Assembly (NCBI RefSeq): GCF_900109495.1
Contig: NZ_FOAA01000003.1
Coordinates: 62,001-126,000 of the forward strand
From: Ectothiorhodospira marina
Lineage (GTDB): Bacteria; Pseudomonadota; Gammaproteobacteria; Ectothiorhodospirales; Ectothiorhodospiraceae
Direction: 5' to 3'
DNA: 64,000 nucleotides
Under the pieces are notes generated by a model. That model worked only from the letters and a program-made list of their open reading frames with translations, had not been told where the DNA came from and did not search any database. The position numbers and the translations under genes are program-made. Shown in pieces: positions 45,465-55,551 of this stretch. Every line of letters begins with the position of its first letter. The first letter of the stretch is position 1.

Positions 45465-46342
45465 TGCGCTGGGCATGGGCCGGGGGCAGGCTCCAGGAAC
45501 ACGCGATCCATGCGGTCCCAGTGAAAATCCTTGAGCAGTTGTTTCAGGCGCGATTCCGTGCGCGCCAGGTTGAGATAATGGCGTACCCGGGTCTTGAGGC
45601 CGATATTCTCCTGGCGGGGCTGTTCCGGGTCGATCTCCCAGGGGTGGAAGTAGAACACCGCCGACTGGCCTTCAGACTGGTTGATGTGCTGGATGGCCCA
45701 GCGGGACAGGTGATAAGGAAATAGCCGGAAGTAGCCGCCCCCGCCGCAGGGGAATTTCTGGCCGGCCAGTTCCAGGGTGGTCACCGGCACCTCCAGCAAA
45801 TCCCCATCCCCTGGGTAAAAGGCGAAACGGGGGGCCTCGGGCATGCCGTAGAGGTCGTGGCGGATGGGATAGATGCTGGAGCTGTAGCGGTGTCCGGTCT
45901 CCTGCAGGATATCCAGGGCCCAGAGGTTATCCCGGCCGATGGAATAGCTGGCCGCCCGATAGCCTTTCACCGGCTCGCCGGTCACATCCTCCAGAAGCGC
46001 CCGGGTGCGGCTGACATCCTGACGGAAGGCCTCACGGGTCTGTTCGGTGGCGCGGATGTGGGACCAGCCATGGCTGGCAATCTCGTGGCCTTGATCCCGG
46101 GTGCGTCGCACCAGCGCCGGATAGCGGCGCGCCACCCACCCCAGATAGAAGAAGGTCGCCTTCACCTCCTGGTCGGCGAACAACTGCAGGATACGATCCA
46201 CGTTCTGTTCCACCCGGCAGGGCAGCTCGTCCCAACTGCCCCGGGAGATGTGCTCCTCGAAGGCGGACACCTGGAAATAGTCTTCCACATCCACGGTCAT
46301 GGCATTGCGGATGCCCTGGGGGGCGTTGGGGACCTGATTCAC
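45461..46342 (-). CDS. Polysaccharide deacetylase of the exosortase-A system
   Basis: 293 residues. NodB-type catalytic motifs: TVDVEDYFQVSAF (Asp pair), ATFFYLGWVARRYP and HEIASHGWSHI (metal His), then FYFHPWEIDPEQPR near the C-terminus. This is the TIGR03006 branch tied to exosortase A. It should remove N- or O-acetyl groups from the nascent polysaccharide. No signal peptide is visible, so the site of action is open. Overlaps both neighbours by four bases. Confidence 0.9.
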   Translation of the reverse strand: MNQVPNAPQGIRNAMTVDVEDYFQVSAFEEHISRGSWDELPCRVEQNVDRILQLFADQEVKATFFYLGWVARRYPALVRRTRDQGHEIASHGWSHIRATEQTREAFRQDVSRTRALLEDVTGEPVKGYRAASYSIGRDNLWALDILQETGHRYSSSIYPIRHDLYGMPEAPRFAFYPGDGDLLEVPVTTLELAGQKFPCGGGGYFRLFPYHLSRWAIQHINQSEGQSAVFYFHPWEIDPEQPRQENIGLKTRVRHYLNLARTESRLKQLLKDFHWDRMDRVFLEPAPGPCPAQ

Positions 46343-47373
46343 TGGGGCTTCTCCTTCAGGAAGTGCTTGATGAAGCGTCGCACCTGGGAAATTTCCCTGT
46401 AAAAGGTCTTCTCCATCGTCTGGATGCGGCTTTCCAGGGCTGAAACCCGCAGATCCAGGTTGCTCCAGGAGTAATGGGCCGGCAGGCCCTCGGCATCGTA
46501 GACGCCACCGCGATCCAGCCCCCCTTCCAGCGGCCCGGACCCGGTGTCCTCGGCCAGGGAATTCATCTCCTCGCCCAGTTCCTGCGCCACGGTACGCACC
46601 ACGGCGTCATCGATCTGGTGACGCTCTTCCAGGAAGGCGTATAGCAGCAGGCGGTCGCCCAGGCTGTTGATACGCCGGGGGATACCCTCGGTCTGGCGAT
46701 GAATCTCGGCGAAGGACTCGGGGGTGAAGTCCGGATCCCGCTGCCAGCCGGAGTTTTCCAGGCGATACTCGATGTATTCCCGGGTTTCCTCTTCCGAGAG
46801 GGGCGTGAGGTGACAGGCGGCCAGGAAACGCTGGCGGAACTGTTCCAGTTCGGCCATCTGCAGGGTGCGGCGGAACTGGTTCTGCCCCAGCAGGAAGCTT
46901 TGCAGCAGCGGGCGACCGGACACCTGGAAGTTGGAGAGCATGCGCAGCTCTTCCAGGGCATGCGGGGGCAGGTTCTGGGCCTCGTCCACCACCAGCAGCA
47001 TGCGCTTGCCTTCCCTCGCCTTTTCGGTGAGGAAGCGTTCGATGCGGGTGAGGATGGCGGCCTTGCTATCCTTCTCCACTTCGAGGCCAAAGGCGATGGC
47101 CACCATGCGCAGCAGGTCATCGGCCTGGAGTTGGGTGGTGACGATCTGGGCGGCGACGAGGTTGTCGTCATTGAGCTCGTTGAAGAGCATGCGCACCAGG
47201 GTGGTCTTGCCCGTGCCCACGTCGCCGGTGATGGCGATGAAGCCCTCCCCCTGGCTCAGGCCGTAGCGCAGATAGGCCAGTGCCCGCTTGTGAATGCGGC
47301 TGCCAAAGAAGTAGCGCGGGTCGGGGCTGAGCTGGAAGGGCTTACGGTCCAGCTTGAAGTAGGCTTCGTACAT
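46339..47373 (-). CDS. AAA/ExeA-type ATPase of the exosortase-A system
   Basis: 344 residues. MYEAYFKLDRKPFQLSPDP at the start is the hallmark of the TIGR03015 and ExeA-like group; Walker A GDVGTGKTT (about 50) and Walker B MLLVVDEAQNLPPHA (about 122) are intact. The C-terminal 60 residues contain a short coiled coil (SALESRIQTMEKTFYREI). It probably works in the secretion apparatus for the polysaccharide; exact function is not known for the family. Confidence 0.9.
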   Translation of the reverse strand: MYEAYFKLDRKPFQLSPDPRYFFGSRIHKRALAYLRYGLSQGEGFIAITGDVGTGKTTLVRMLFNELNDDNLVAAQIVTTQLQADDLLRMVAIAFGLEVEKDSKAAILTRIERFLTEKAREGKRMLLVVDEAQNLPPHALEELRMLSNFQVSGRPLLQSFLLGQNQFRRTLQMAELEQFRQRFLAACHLTPLSEEETREYIEYRLENSGWQRDPDFTPESFAEIHRQTEGIPRRINSLGDRLLLYAFLEERHQIDDAVVRTVAQELGEEMNSLAEDTGSGPLEGGLDRGGVYDAEGLPAHYSWSNLDLRVSALESRIQTMEKTFYREISQVRRFIKHFLKEKPQ

Positions 47374-47381
47374 GACGCTCC

Positions 47382-48794
47382 CTAGAACGTGGCGCTGAGT
47401 GTGGCGGTCACCCGGTTTTCTTCGTAATCGCCGTCCGGCAGGTCCGAGTCACGCTGCTGGTAGCGGTAGGTCAACGAGGCGGAGGTGCGTGGCCCCAGGG
47501 TTCGGCTCAGACCAAAGCTGAGGGCATAGAGGTCGTCCTTGCGGTTGTCCACCTCGTAGTCGGTGCCTTGCCATTGGAGGGTGGACTGTGCGCTGGTGCG
47601 GGGGGCCAGTTGGTAGCTGGCGGAGGTGGTGAGGCTGTTGACATCTTGGTCGCCGCGACCGGTCTCATATTCGCGCTCCTGGCGAGCGCCGCGGACACTC
47701 CAGGAGACTTTGGACTTCTGGCCGGAGACACTGACGGTGAGTTGGCGAGAGATGAAGACATCAGGGACGATCTCGAAGAGATCACTCGGATCCTCAATCG
47801 GCTCCGTCACACCGCCGGCACCGAAATCAACCGGTTCAACACGACTCTGTGTCGTGATGGTCTCCGAATAGGCAACAGACCACGACGCATGCCGGAATCG
47901 ATGGTTCAGCGTCAGTCCATAGGTATCCCCGAAGAACCGCTCGCCCTGATAGGCATCGAGGGAAGTGCGTGTGGTGGGCGTCCAGGTGAATCCTGCCCGC
48001 CAGAACGTGTCGTCAGGATCATTACGGCCCTCGGCCCGCTCAAAATCATTACGCTCCTCTCCCCCGGCAGCATACACACTGAACTGGGGTGTCAGATTCA
48101 GCCGGAGCAGCCCTTCAAGGGATTCGAAGGTGCTTTTCGTCCCCTCCTCGAACTCCGCCTCATCCCAGCTGTAGGTCAGCCCCCAACCGATGGTGGTGAA
48201 CTGCGGGCCACTGTTCAGGCTGGCCTGGACACGGTTGGATTCACTGCCTGAACCCTCCACGCTTGAATCCTCGTAGTCCGTTGTATCCCAGCTATATCGC
48301 ACCTCACTGCTGGCAAACTGCCCGAACTGCTGGCGCCAATAAGGGCTCACGCGGTAGGTGGCCACCCCTGTTCTGTTTCCATCGGTGATGGTGTCATCCG
48401 CGAAGCCATCGCGGCCATCCACCAGTCGGTCCCGATAACTGGCAGAGGCATCCACGAAGAAGGTTTCACTGAGCACTTCGGTGGTGCTGTTGCCCGAGAA
48501 GGTGTGATTGACGGTGTTGCGGCCATCATCCCCCCAGTAGGCGAGGCCCTGCAGGTTGTAGCCCATGCTGAGATCCGTGCGCCCCCCCGAACGGCTCAGG
48601 GAGAACCCGGTGTTGAGCTGGCTAACGGATTCGGACTCCTTATCGCCAGCGTCCGAGGCCAGGTTAACGTTGTCCGTGTAGGTTTGTGAGACGCTGGCCC
48701 GGGGTGTGAACTCCCAACGGTTGGCGGTGGCCTGGCTGCTCAGGATGAGCAGGGCCGCGCCCCCCAGCAGCGCGCCACTCCATGGACGACTCAT
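47382..48794 (-). CDS. Outer-membrane beta-barrel protein of the exosortase-A system (TIGR03016-like)
   Basis: 470 residues with a signal peptide (LLGGAALLILSSQATA) and many alternating strands ending in an aromatic terminus (TATLSATF), typical of a beta-barrel. SVSQTYTDNVNLASDAGDKE and the repeated PRTSASLTYRYQQR-type strands match the PEP-CTERM-associated outer-membrane protein family. It may be the export porin partner of the Wza-like lipoprotein. Four-base overlap with the kinase gene. Confidence 0.87.
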   Translation of the reverse strand: MSRPWSGALLGGAALLILSSQATANRWEFTPRASVSQTYTDNVNLASDAGDKESESVSQLNTGFSLSRSGGRTDLSMGYNLQGLAYWGDDGRNTVNHTFSGNSTTEVLSETFFVDASASYRDRLVDGRDGFADDTITDGNRTGVATYRVSPYWRQQFGQFASSEVRYSWDTTDYEDSSVEGSGSESNRVQASLNSGPQFTTIGWGLTYSWDEAEFEEGTKSTFESLEGLLRLNLTPQFSVYAAGGEERNDFERAEGRNDPDDTFWRAGFTWTPTTRTSLDAYQGERFFGDTYGLTLNHRFRHASWSVAYSETITTQSRVEPVDFGAGGVTEPIEDPSDLFEIVPDVFISRQLTVSVSGQKSKVSWSVRGARQEREYETGRGDQDVNSLTTSASYQLAPRTSAQSTLQWQGTDYEVDNRKDDLYALSFGLSRTLGPRTSASLTYRYQQRDSDLPDGDYEENRVTATLSATF

Positions 48795-49864
48795 GCGGCG
48801 GATCCCTGGGCCGGTTCATCCTGGGCCGGGCGGGCGTAACCGTAGCCATACCCGTAACCATAGCCATACCCGGCATAGCGACTGATCAAAGACGAGCGCA
48901 TCTTGTTCAACACCAGGCCGATGGGCTTGGAATGGTCCAGCATGGCCAGGGCATCGTTGACGGCCCCCTGCAGGGTCTTTTCCGATTCCACCACGAATAC
49001 CACCTGCCCCAGCAGGCCACCCAGCACGGCCGCCTCGCTGGTGAGCAGCAGTGGCGGGGAGTCGAAGATCACCATGCGGTCCGGGTAGCGTTCTGCCAGT
49101 TCCTTGGTCAGGCGCAGCATGTCCTCACTGGCCAGCAACTCGTTGGCATGGGGATGGTACTTGCCCATGGGCACCACCCGCAGCTTGGGGATGTTGGTCT
49201 TGATCATCACATCGCCCACGTCCAGGTGGTCGTCCAGCAAGAGATCAATCAGGCCCGGGCCCATGGGGGTGCCCAGAATCTCGTGAACCCGTGATCGGCC
49301 CACGTCGGCATCCACCAGCAGCACTGTCTTGTCCATTTCCATGGCGATGCTGATGGCCAGGTTGACGGCGGTGAAGGTCTTGCCTTCGCCGGACTTGGCG
49401 CTGGTGACCATCACCAGATTGCCCTGCTCCACCAAGTCGGCGCCGCGGCCGAAGGCATTGGCCAGCAGGGGCCGCTTGATCATACGGAACTCCTCGGCCA
49501 CCTGGGTGCGTTCCGAGCCGGCCGTGACAAAGCCCTGCTCACGCAGGTGGGCCAGGTTGAGTTCCACATAGCGATCCTGATCCGGATTCAGGTCCGGCGG
49601 GGGCGGTGGCACATCCGGCAGGGGATTCAGGGGCGCCTGCATCGCGGGGTTGGTTTCATCTGCTTTGCTCCCCTCGGTAGTGGCCTGGCTCACCTCCGGG
49701 GCGCTATCCAGGGAGGATTCAGGCTGCCCGGACGCCTGGGCATCGGACCGTGTCCGCTCAAAAGCGGAGACGTCCGACTGGACGTGTGCCTGGCTTCCCT
49801 CCTGCTCCCTCAGGCGGCGCGCCGCCTTTTCGATCAGGCTCAGATCTCGATCGTTATCGCTCAT
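48791..49864 (-). CDS. Exosortase-A associated BY-type tyrosine kinase
   Basis: 357 residues. A disordered N-terminal third leads to the P-loop SAKSGEGKTFTAVNLAIS (about 154-171), Walker A' VLLVDADVGRSRVHEILG and Walker B MVIFDSPPLLL, the set seen in Wzc-type kinases. The C-terminus has a run of Gly-Tyr pairs (GYGYGYGYGYGYARP), the autophosphorylated tyrosine cluster. Together with the chain-length protein encoded just upstream it controls polymer size; a Wzb-like phosphatase, at the left edge of the window, could oppose it. Confidence 0.92.
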   Translation of the reverse strand: MSDNDRDLSLIEKAARRLREQEGSQAHVQSDVSAFERTRSDAQASGQPESSLDSAPEVSQATTEGSKADETNPAMQAPLNPLPDVPPPPPDLNPDQDRYVELNLAHLREQGFVTAGSERTQVAEEFRMIKRPLLANAFGRGADLVEQGNLVMVTSAKSGEGKTFTAVNLAISIAMEMDKTVLLVDADVGRSRVHEILGTPMGPGLIDLLLDDHLDVGDVMIKTNIPKLRVVPMGKYHPHANELLASEDMLRLTKELAERYPDRMVIFDSPPLLLTSEAAVLGGLLGQVVFVVESEKTLQGAVNDALAMLDHSKPIGLVLNKMRSSLISRYAGYGYGYGYGYGYARPAQDEPAQGSAA

Positions 49865-51423
49865 CCCAGCAGCCGCTCCACGATGGGTAGATGAATTCCG
49901 CCTGCTGCCACCACCACGAAATAGGTGAGGATCAGCAGGCCACCGAAGGACGCGAAGGCGACCAGTTCGACTCGCTCACGCCGCTTCATTCTGACGCTGG
50001 CGACCTGGGAGACCACCCCCAGCACCGGGAAGCCGGTGACTGAATTGAGTGTGCGACGGTTGTCGAACACCGGTCGCAGCAGGCCAATGAGGAAGGCCAG
50101 GCCACCCCCCACCGCCAGGCCACCCACCAGGGAGGCACTGAACATGGCCGGGCGATTCGGTGCCGATGGGGAGGAAGGCACTCGAGCCGGCTCGATCACC
50201 CGGAACTGCACCTGCTCACCCTCTTCTTCCACGCTACGACTGATGGCTGCGGATTCTCGGCGTTGCAGCAGTTGGTTGTATTGTTGCTGATTTACGCTGT
50301 AGTCCCGGTCCAACCTTTTCAACTCTGCCTCAATGTCGGGAATCACGTTCACCAGCCTTTCCAGCTCTTCCAACTCCGACTGCTGTCGCTGTTCACGGGA
50401 ACGCAGACTGGCCAGTTCCACTTCCGTATTGGAGAGGTTTGTGCGCAATTGCTGGAAATAAGGGTTCGAAGCCAACTGATCTTCGGTGGGACCTATTCTG
50501 TTCGCGAGCATCAATTCTTCTTCACGTTGCTCTTCGAGGTCCTCTATGGTCCGCCGGATACTTTGAACGTCCGGGTGTCGCTCGGTATACGTTAGCAACA
50601 ACTCATCCAGCCGCGTCCTGAGGTTCTGAATCCTTTCGTCGATAGCGGCGGTCGCCTGGGACGTTCTCACTCCTCCCAAAGGCCCAACAGAAGCCCCGTC
50701 ACCGGAGAGGTGACGTCGGATCTCGTCCCGCCTCCTCTCAAGTTCTCTGATTTGCTGTTGAGTGGCTTCCAGCTGATTCCGCTCCCGCTGGAGGCGCCCG
50801 TAGTAGTCACCGCGATCCCCTGGCAACATTCCGACATTCTCGCGCCGGAATTCCGCCAGCCGTCGCTCGGCAGCGGTCAGCCGCTCCTCGTACTCCGCAA
50901 TCTGCTGATCCAGAAAACGCTGCGCATGATCGGTGCCGGCACGGGTATCACCCAGAGCCCCTTCCACAAACTGATTAAGCAGCGCCTGTACCACATCGTA
51001 GGCATGCTGAGGGTTACCGTGAGTATACGAGATGGTATAGATCTCATCTCTCCGCCCCGAGGAGATATTGATACCACTTCGCAACTGGCTAACAATCCGC
51101 TGCATGTCACTGTCGTCGCGCGCCTGCAGATGCAGATCCACCTCCCGGGCCACCTCTTCCAGATTGGGGCCGGTGAGCATGGTGCGGGTCATGAAATTGA
51201 CCCGCTGGGAGATATTGGTATCCACGGCCAGGCCCCGCAGCAAGGGGCGCAGCATGGACTGGGTGTCCACGTGGACCTGGGCGGAGGCTCGGTATTGATC
51301 GGGAATCTGGGTGACGTGAGCCCACCCGGCCAGGCTGATGATCCAGGCCACGATGAGCACGATCCATCGGTAGCGCCAGGTGGACCTGACGTAACCCAGG
51401 ATCTGATTCAGGATTTCCTGCAT
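49861..51423 (-). CDS. Polysaccharide chain-length determinant (Wzz/GNVR family)
   Basis: 520 residues, two membrane anchors: near the N-terminus (WIVLIVAWIISLAGWAHV) and near the C-terminus (LVAFASFGGLLILTYFVVVA). Between them lies a long periplasmic coiled-coil region, with EYEERLTAAERRLAEFRREN and many heptads. The VHVDTQSMLRPLLRGLAVDT stretch matches the exosortase-A chain-length family. It regulates polymer length with the kinase encoded next, which it overlaps by four bases. Confidence 0.92.
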   Translation of the reverse strand: MQEILNQILGYVRSTWRYRWIVLIVAWIISLAGWAHVTQIPDQYRASAQVHVDTQSMLRPLLRGLAVDTNISQRVNFMTRTMLTGPNLEEVAREVDLHLQARDDSDMQRIVSQLRSGINISSGRRDEIYTISYTHGNPQHAYDVVQALLNQFVEGALGDTRAGTDHAQRFLDQQIAEYEERLTAAERRLAEFRRENVGMLPGDRGDYYGRLQRERNQLEATQQQIRELERRRDEIRRHLSGDGASVGPLGGVRTSQATAAIDERIQNLRTRLDELLLTYTERHPDVQSIRRTIEDLEEQREEELMLANRIGPTEDQLASNPYFQQLRTNLSNTEVELASLRSREQRQQSELEELERLVNVIPDIEAELKRLDRDYSVNQQQYNQLLQRRESAAISRSVEEEGEQVQFRVIEPARVPSSPSAPNRPAMFSASLVGGLAVGGGLAFLIGLLRPVFDNRRTLNSVTGFPVLGVVSQVASVRMKRRERVELVAFASFGGLLILTYFVVVAAGGIHLPIVERLLG

Positions 51424-51508
51424 GGCGGCGACCTCCTCGCCTACGCGAACTGCTGCTTACTGCACATCAACAAAAGGGGGCGCCATCCCTGGCCACCCGA
51501 CACGGGCA

Positions 51509-52132
51509 TTAGAACCAGGACTCAGGAATGATCAGGATGTCCCCGGGAAGCACCGGGGCATTGGCTTCGATGTCACCCTGGTTGAGCAGATCGTTCAGCC
51601 GCACATTAAACTGTCGGGTTTCCCCGTTGGCATGACGCACGATGGACGCCCGGTTGCCTGCCGCAAATTCGGTGAGCCCGCCCACGGCGATCATGACATC
51701 CAGCACCGTCATGTTCTCATTGAAGGGAATGGCCTGAGGATTGGCGGCCTGCCCCACCACCCGGATCTGCTGATCGTAGGGGCCGCTAAAGCCGGTGACG
51801 ATGACCGTGACCACCGGGTCTCGCACGTACACGGAGAGGACTTCTTCCATATCCCGGGCCAGCTGGGTCGGAGTCTTGTTGGCGGCGGGCACGTCTTCAA
51901 TCAGCGGGGTGGTGATCTTGCCGTCGGGGCGCACGGGCACCGACATGGACAACTCGGGCTGACGCCAGACGAAGATATTCACATTGTCGCCAGGGCCGAT
52001 AATGTAATCGGGGCTGCCTTCCAGCGACACATCTTCCAGCGGGGGATGCTTGGTCGCACAGGCGCTCAGCGCCAGTGCCGCGAGAACGACGAGAAGGTAC
52101 CGGATGAACCCCTGGACACTACGCTTGCTCAC
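51509..52132 (-). CDS. Polysaccharide export outer-membrane lipoprotein (Wza/SLBB family)
   Basis: 207 residues. Signal peptide with lipobox LALSAC (Cys25), then the export domain YIIGPGDNVNIFVWRQPELS and an SLBB motif with VVGQAANPQAIPFNENMTV. It is shorter than E. coli Wza, which fits the exosortase-A subtype that uses a separate outer-membrane barrel. Good AGGAG site before its ATG. It is the first gene of the XrtA operon. Confidence 0.92.
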   Translation of the reverse strand: MSKRSVQGFIRYLLVVLAALALSACATKHPPLEDVSLEGSPDYIIGPGDNVNIFVWRQPELSMSVPVRPDGKITTPLIEDVPAANKTPTQLARDMEEVLSVYVRDPVVTVIVTGFSGPYDQQIRVVGQAANPQAIPFNENMTVLDVMIAVGGLTEFAAGNRASIVRHANGETRQFNVRLNDLLNQGDIEANAPVLPGDILIIPESWF

Positions 52133-52189
52133 GTGCTTCTCCTTTTCTGGCGCCGACCCTGCCCCACTGATTCGAACACCCGGGTGGGC

Positions 52190-52219
52190 AGAATATTTGC
52201 GTGAAACCCTTCATCCCAA
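52190..52219 (-). promoter_or_regulatory. Possible sigma-70 promoter of the XrtA operon
   Basis: On the - strand, TTGGGA (52219-52214) and TATTCT (52195-52190) are separated by 18 bases, about 60 bases before the lipoprotein start. Matches to consensus are moderate, and no experimental support is available. Confidence 0.35.
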
Positions 52220-52287
52220 CGGGTTGACGCCTGCAGCACAGGCGGGACCCGAAGCCAAAGGGCGACGGTCACTGCTTGAGAGAATAA

Positions 52288-52303
52288 TGTGAACCAGTTC
52301 ACA
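52288..52303. promoter_or_regulatory. CRP-binding site upstream of the XrtA operon
   Basis: TGTGAACCAGTTCACA is an exact TGTGA-N6-TCACA. The symmetry extends to nine-base arms AATGTGAAC and GTTCACATT around a two-base centre, close to the E. coli consensus. It lies 160 bases before the export lipoprotein gene. The Crp encoded about 0.7 kb away has an E. coli-like recognition helix, so binding is expected. Confidence 0.8.
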
Positions 52304-52412
52304 TTTCAATGCCGCACCGGAGAGATGGGTGATGGATTTGATCCCCCCAGAGACGATTGAGTGTATCACCCGAGTTCGCGGCAACGACAGATACCGCCGC
52401 CCGGGCCGCCCA

Positions 52413-52829
52413 TCAGGGCGACCGGATCTCCACATCATGGGTGATTTCGGCCACCTGGCCCAGCATGATGGAGGCCGAGCAGTATTTTTCCGCCGACAGG
52501 CTCACGGCCCGGGCCACGTGCTTTTCCGACAGGTCGTGCCCCGTGACGATGTAATGCACATGGATACGCGTGAACACCTTGGGGTCGGTCTCCGCGCGCT
52601 CGGCGGACACCTCCAGCTCACAGTCGGTCACTGCCTGGCGGGATTTCCTGAGGATCTGCATCACATCAAAGGCGGTGCAGCCGCCCATGCCCAGCAGCAG
52701 CATCTCCATGGGCCGGGGGCCCAGGTTGCGACCGCCGTGCTCTGGCGGGCCATCCATCACCACGGCGTGTCCACTGCCCGACTCGCCCACGAAGGTCGCG
52801 TTATCCAGCCATTTGATCCGGGTTTTCAC
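52413..52829 (-). CDS. OsmC-family protein (YhfA-like)
   Basis: 138 residues from GTG 52829, behind GGGGAAGAG at proper spacing; the longer frame to 52877 adds nothing conserved. The two redox cysteines are in GMGGCTAFDVMQIL and EKYCSASIML, and RPMEMLLLGMGG is typical of OsmC/YhfA. Next to crp, as yhfA is in E. coli relatives, though here the two are divergent with about 190 bases between. Probably a thiol peroxidase-like protein; the YhfA branch has no settled function. Confidence 0.88.
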   Translation of the reverse strand: MKTRIKWLDNATFVGESGSGHAVVMDGPPEHGGRNLGPRPMEMLLLGMGGCTAFDVMQILRKSRQAVTDCELEVSAERAETDPKVFTRIHVHYIVTGHDLSEKHVARAVSLSAEKYCSASIMLGQVAEITHDVEIRSP

Positions 52830-53020
52830 AGACTCTTCTCCCCTTCGGCGCACTTCGCCGCTGCAAATATTCGACAATCCACCCGGCCTACCATAAACTC
52901 GACACTGGGAAAATTATAAGATAAGCACCCGAAGCTCATCCGACGCATCAGCGGATACAGGCCCCGCCTTCCCCCTTGCTCGCGTTGGCGTTTCGTCGTC
53001 CGGCCCCCACGAGGTGGACA

Positions 53021-53659
53021 ATGAGTAGTCTACTCAAGCAACAACAGATGCCCGAAGAGGCACTGGATAAATTGCTTGCCCATTGCCATCGTCGCCAATA
53101 CCCCGCCCGTGCCACCATCATCCACGCGGGGGATCGCCCGGATACGCTGTACTATATCATTCAGGGTTCGGTCAGCGTGATGATCGAGGATGAGCTGGGG
53201 CATGAGATGGTGCTGGCCTATCTCAACCCGGGTCAGTTCTTCGGGGAAATGGGCGTATTCTCCTCCCAGGCGCGCAGCGCCGGCATCGTGACCCGTACCC
53301 CCACTGAAACCGCGGAGATCCACTACCCCAAGTTCATCGAACTGGCCATGCAGGATCCCAGCATTCTTTTTCTCCTGGCCACCCAGATGGCCGTGCGCCT
53401 GCGCGACACCAGCCGCAAGGTGATCGACCTGGCCTTCCTCGACGTGACCGGCCGCATCGCCCGCACGCTGATGGAACTGGCCCAGCAACCAGACGCCATG
53501 ACCCATCCCAAGGGCATGCAGATCCGCGTCACCCGCCAGGAACTGGCCAAGATCGTGGGCTGCTCCCGGGAAATGGCCGGACGGGTGCTCAAGGACCTGG
53601 AAGAGCGCGAGCTGATCACGGCCCACGGGAAGACGGTGGTGGTGTTCAACGCCCGGTAA
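53021..53659 (+). CDS. crp: cAMP receptor protein
   Basis: 212 residues from ATG 53021 (GAGGTGG just upstream); 15 extra in-frame codons before it are not conserved. The cyclic-nucleotide domain has LNPGQFFGEMGVFSSQARSA, with the phosphate-binding GE...RSA. The recognition helix IVGCSREMAGRVLKDLEE keeps the Arg, Glu and Arg that read TGTGA in E. coli. It should regulate carbon-source and, through the site at 52.3 kb, exopolysaccharide genes. Vfr-type proteins are nearly indistinguishable. Confidence 0.93.
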   Translation: MSSLLKQQQMPEEALDKLLAHCHRRQYPARATIIHAGDRPDTLYYIIQGSVSVMIEDELGHEMVLAYLNPGQFFGEMGVFSSQARSAGIVTRTPTETAEIHYPKFIELAMQDPSILFLLATQMAVRLRDTSRKVIDLAFLDVTGRIARTLMELAQQPDAMTHPKGMQIRVTRQELAKIVGCSREMAGRVLKDLEERELITAHGKTVVVFNAR

Positions 53660-53685
53660 GACCCTTTCTCCCCGATGGTTGCCCC

Positions 53686-53705
53686 GGGCCGTTCGCGAAC
53701 GGCCC
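53686..53705. terminator. Perfect 20-bp palindrome between convergent crp and recQ
   Basis: GGGCCGTTCGCGAACGGCCC directly abuts the recQ stop and follows crp by 26 bases. It can form a strong hairpin for either transcript, though no T-run follows. The same 20-mer occurs three times in the array at 58.5-59.0 kb, so it is also a dispersed REP-type repeat. Confidence 0.55.
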
Positions 53706-55538
<1,833 letters not shown>

Positions 55539-55551
55539 GCCGCCTATCTTT

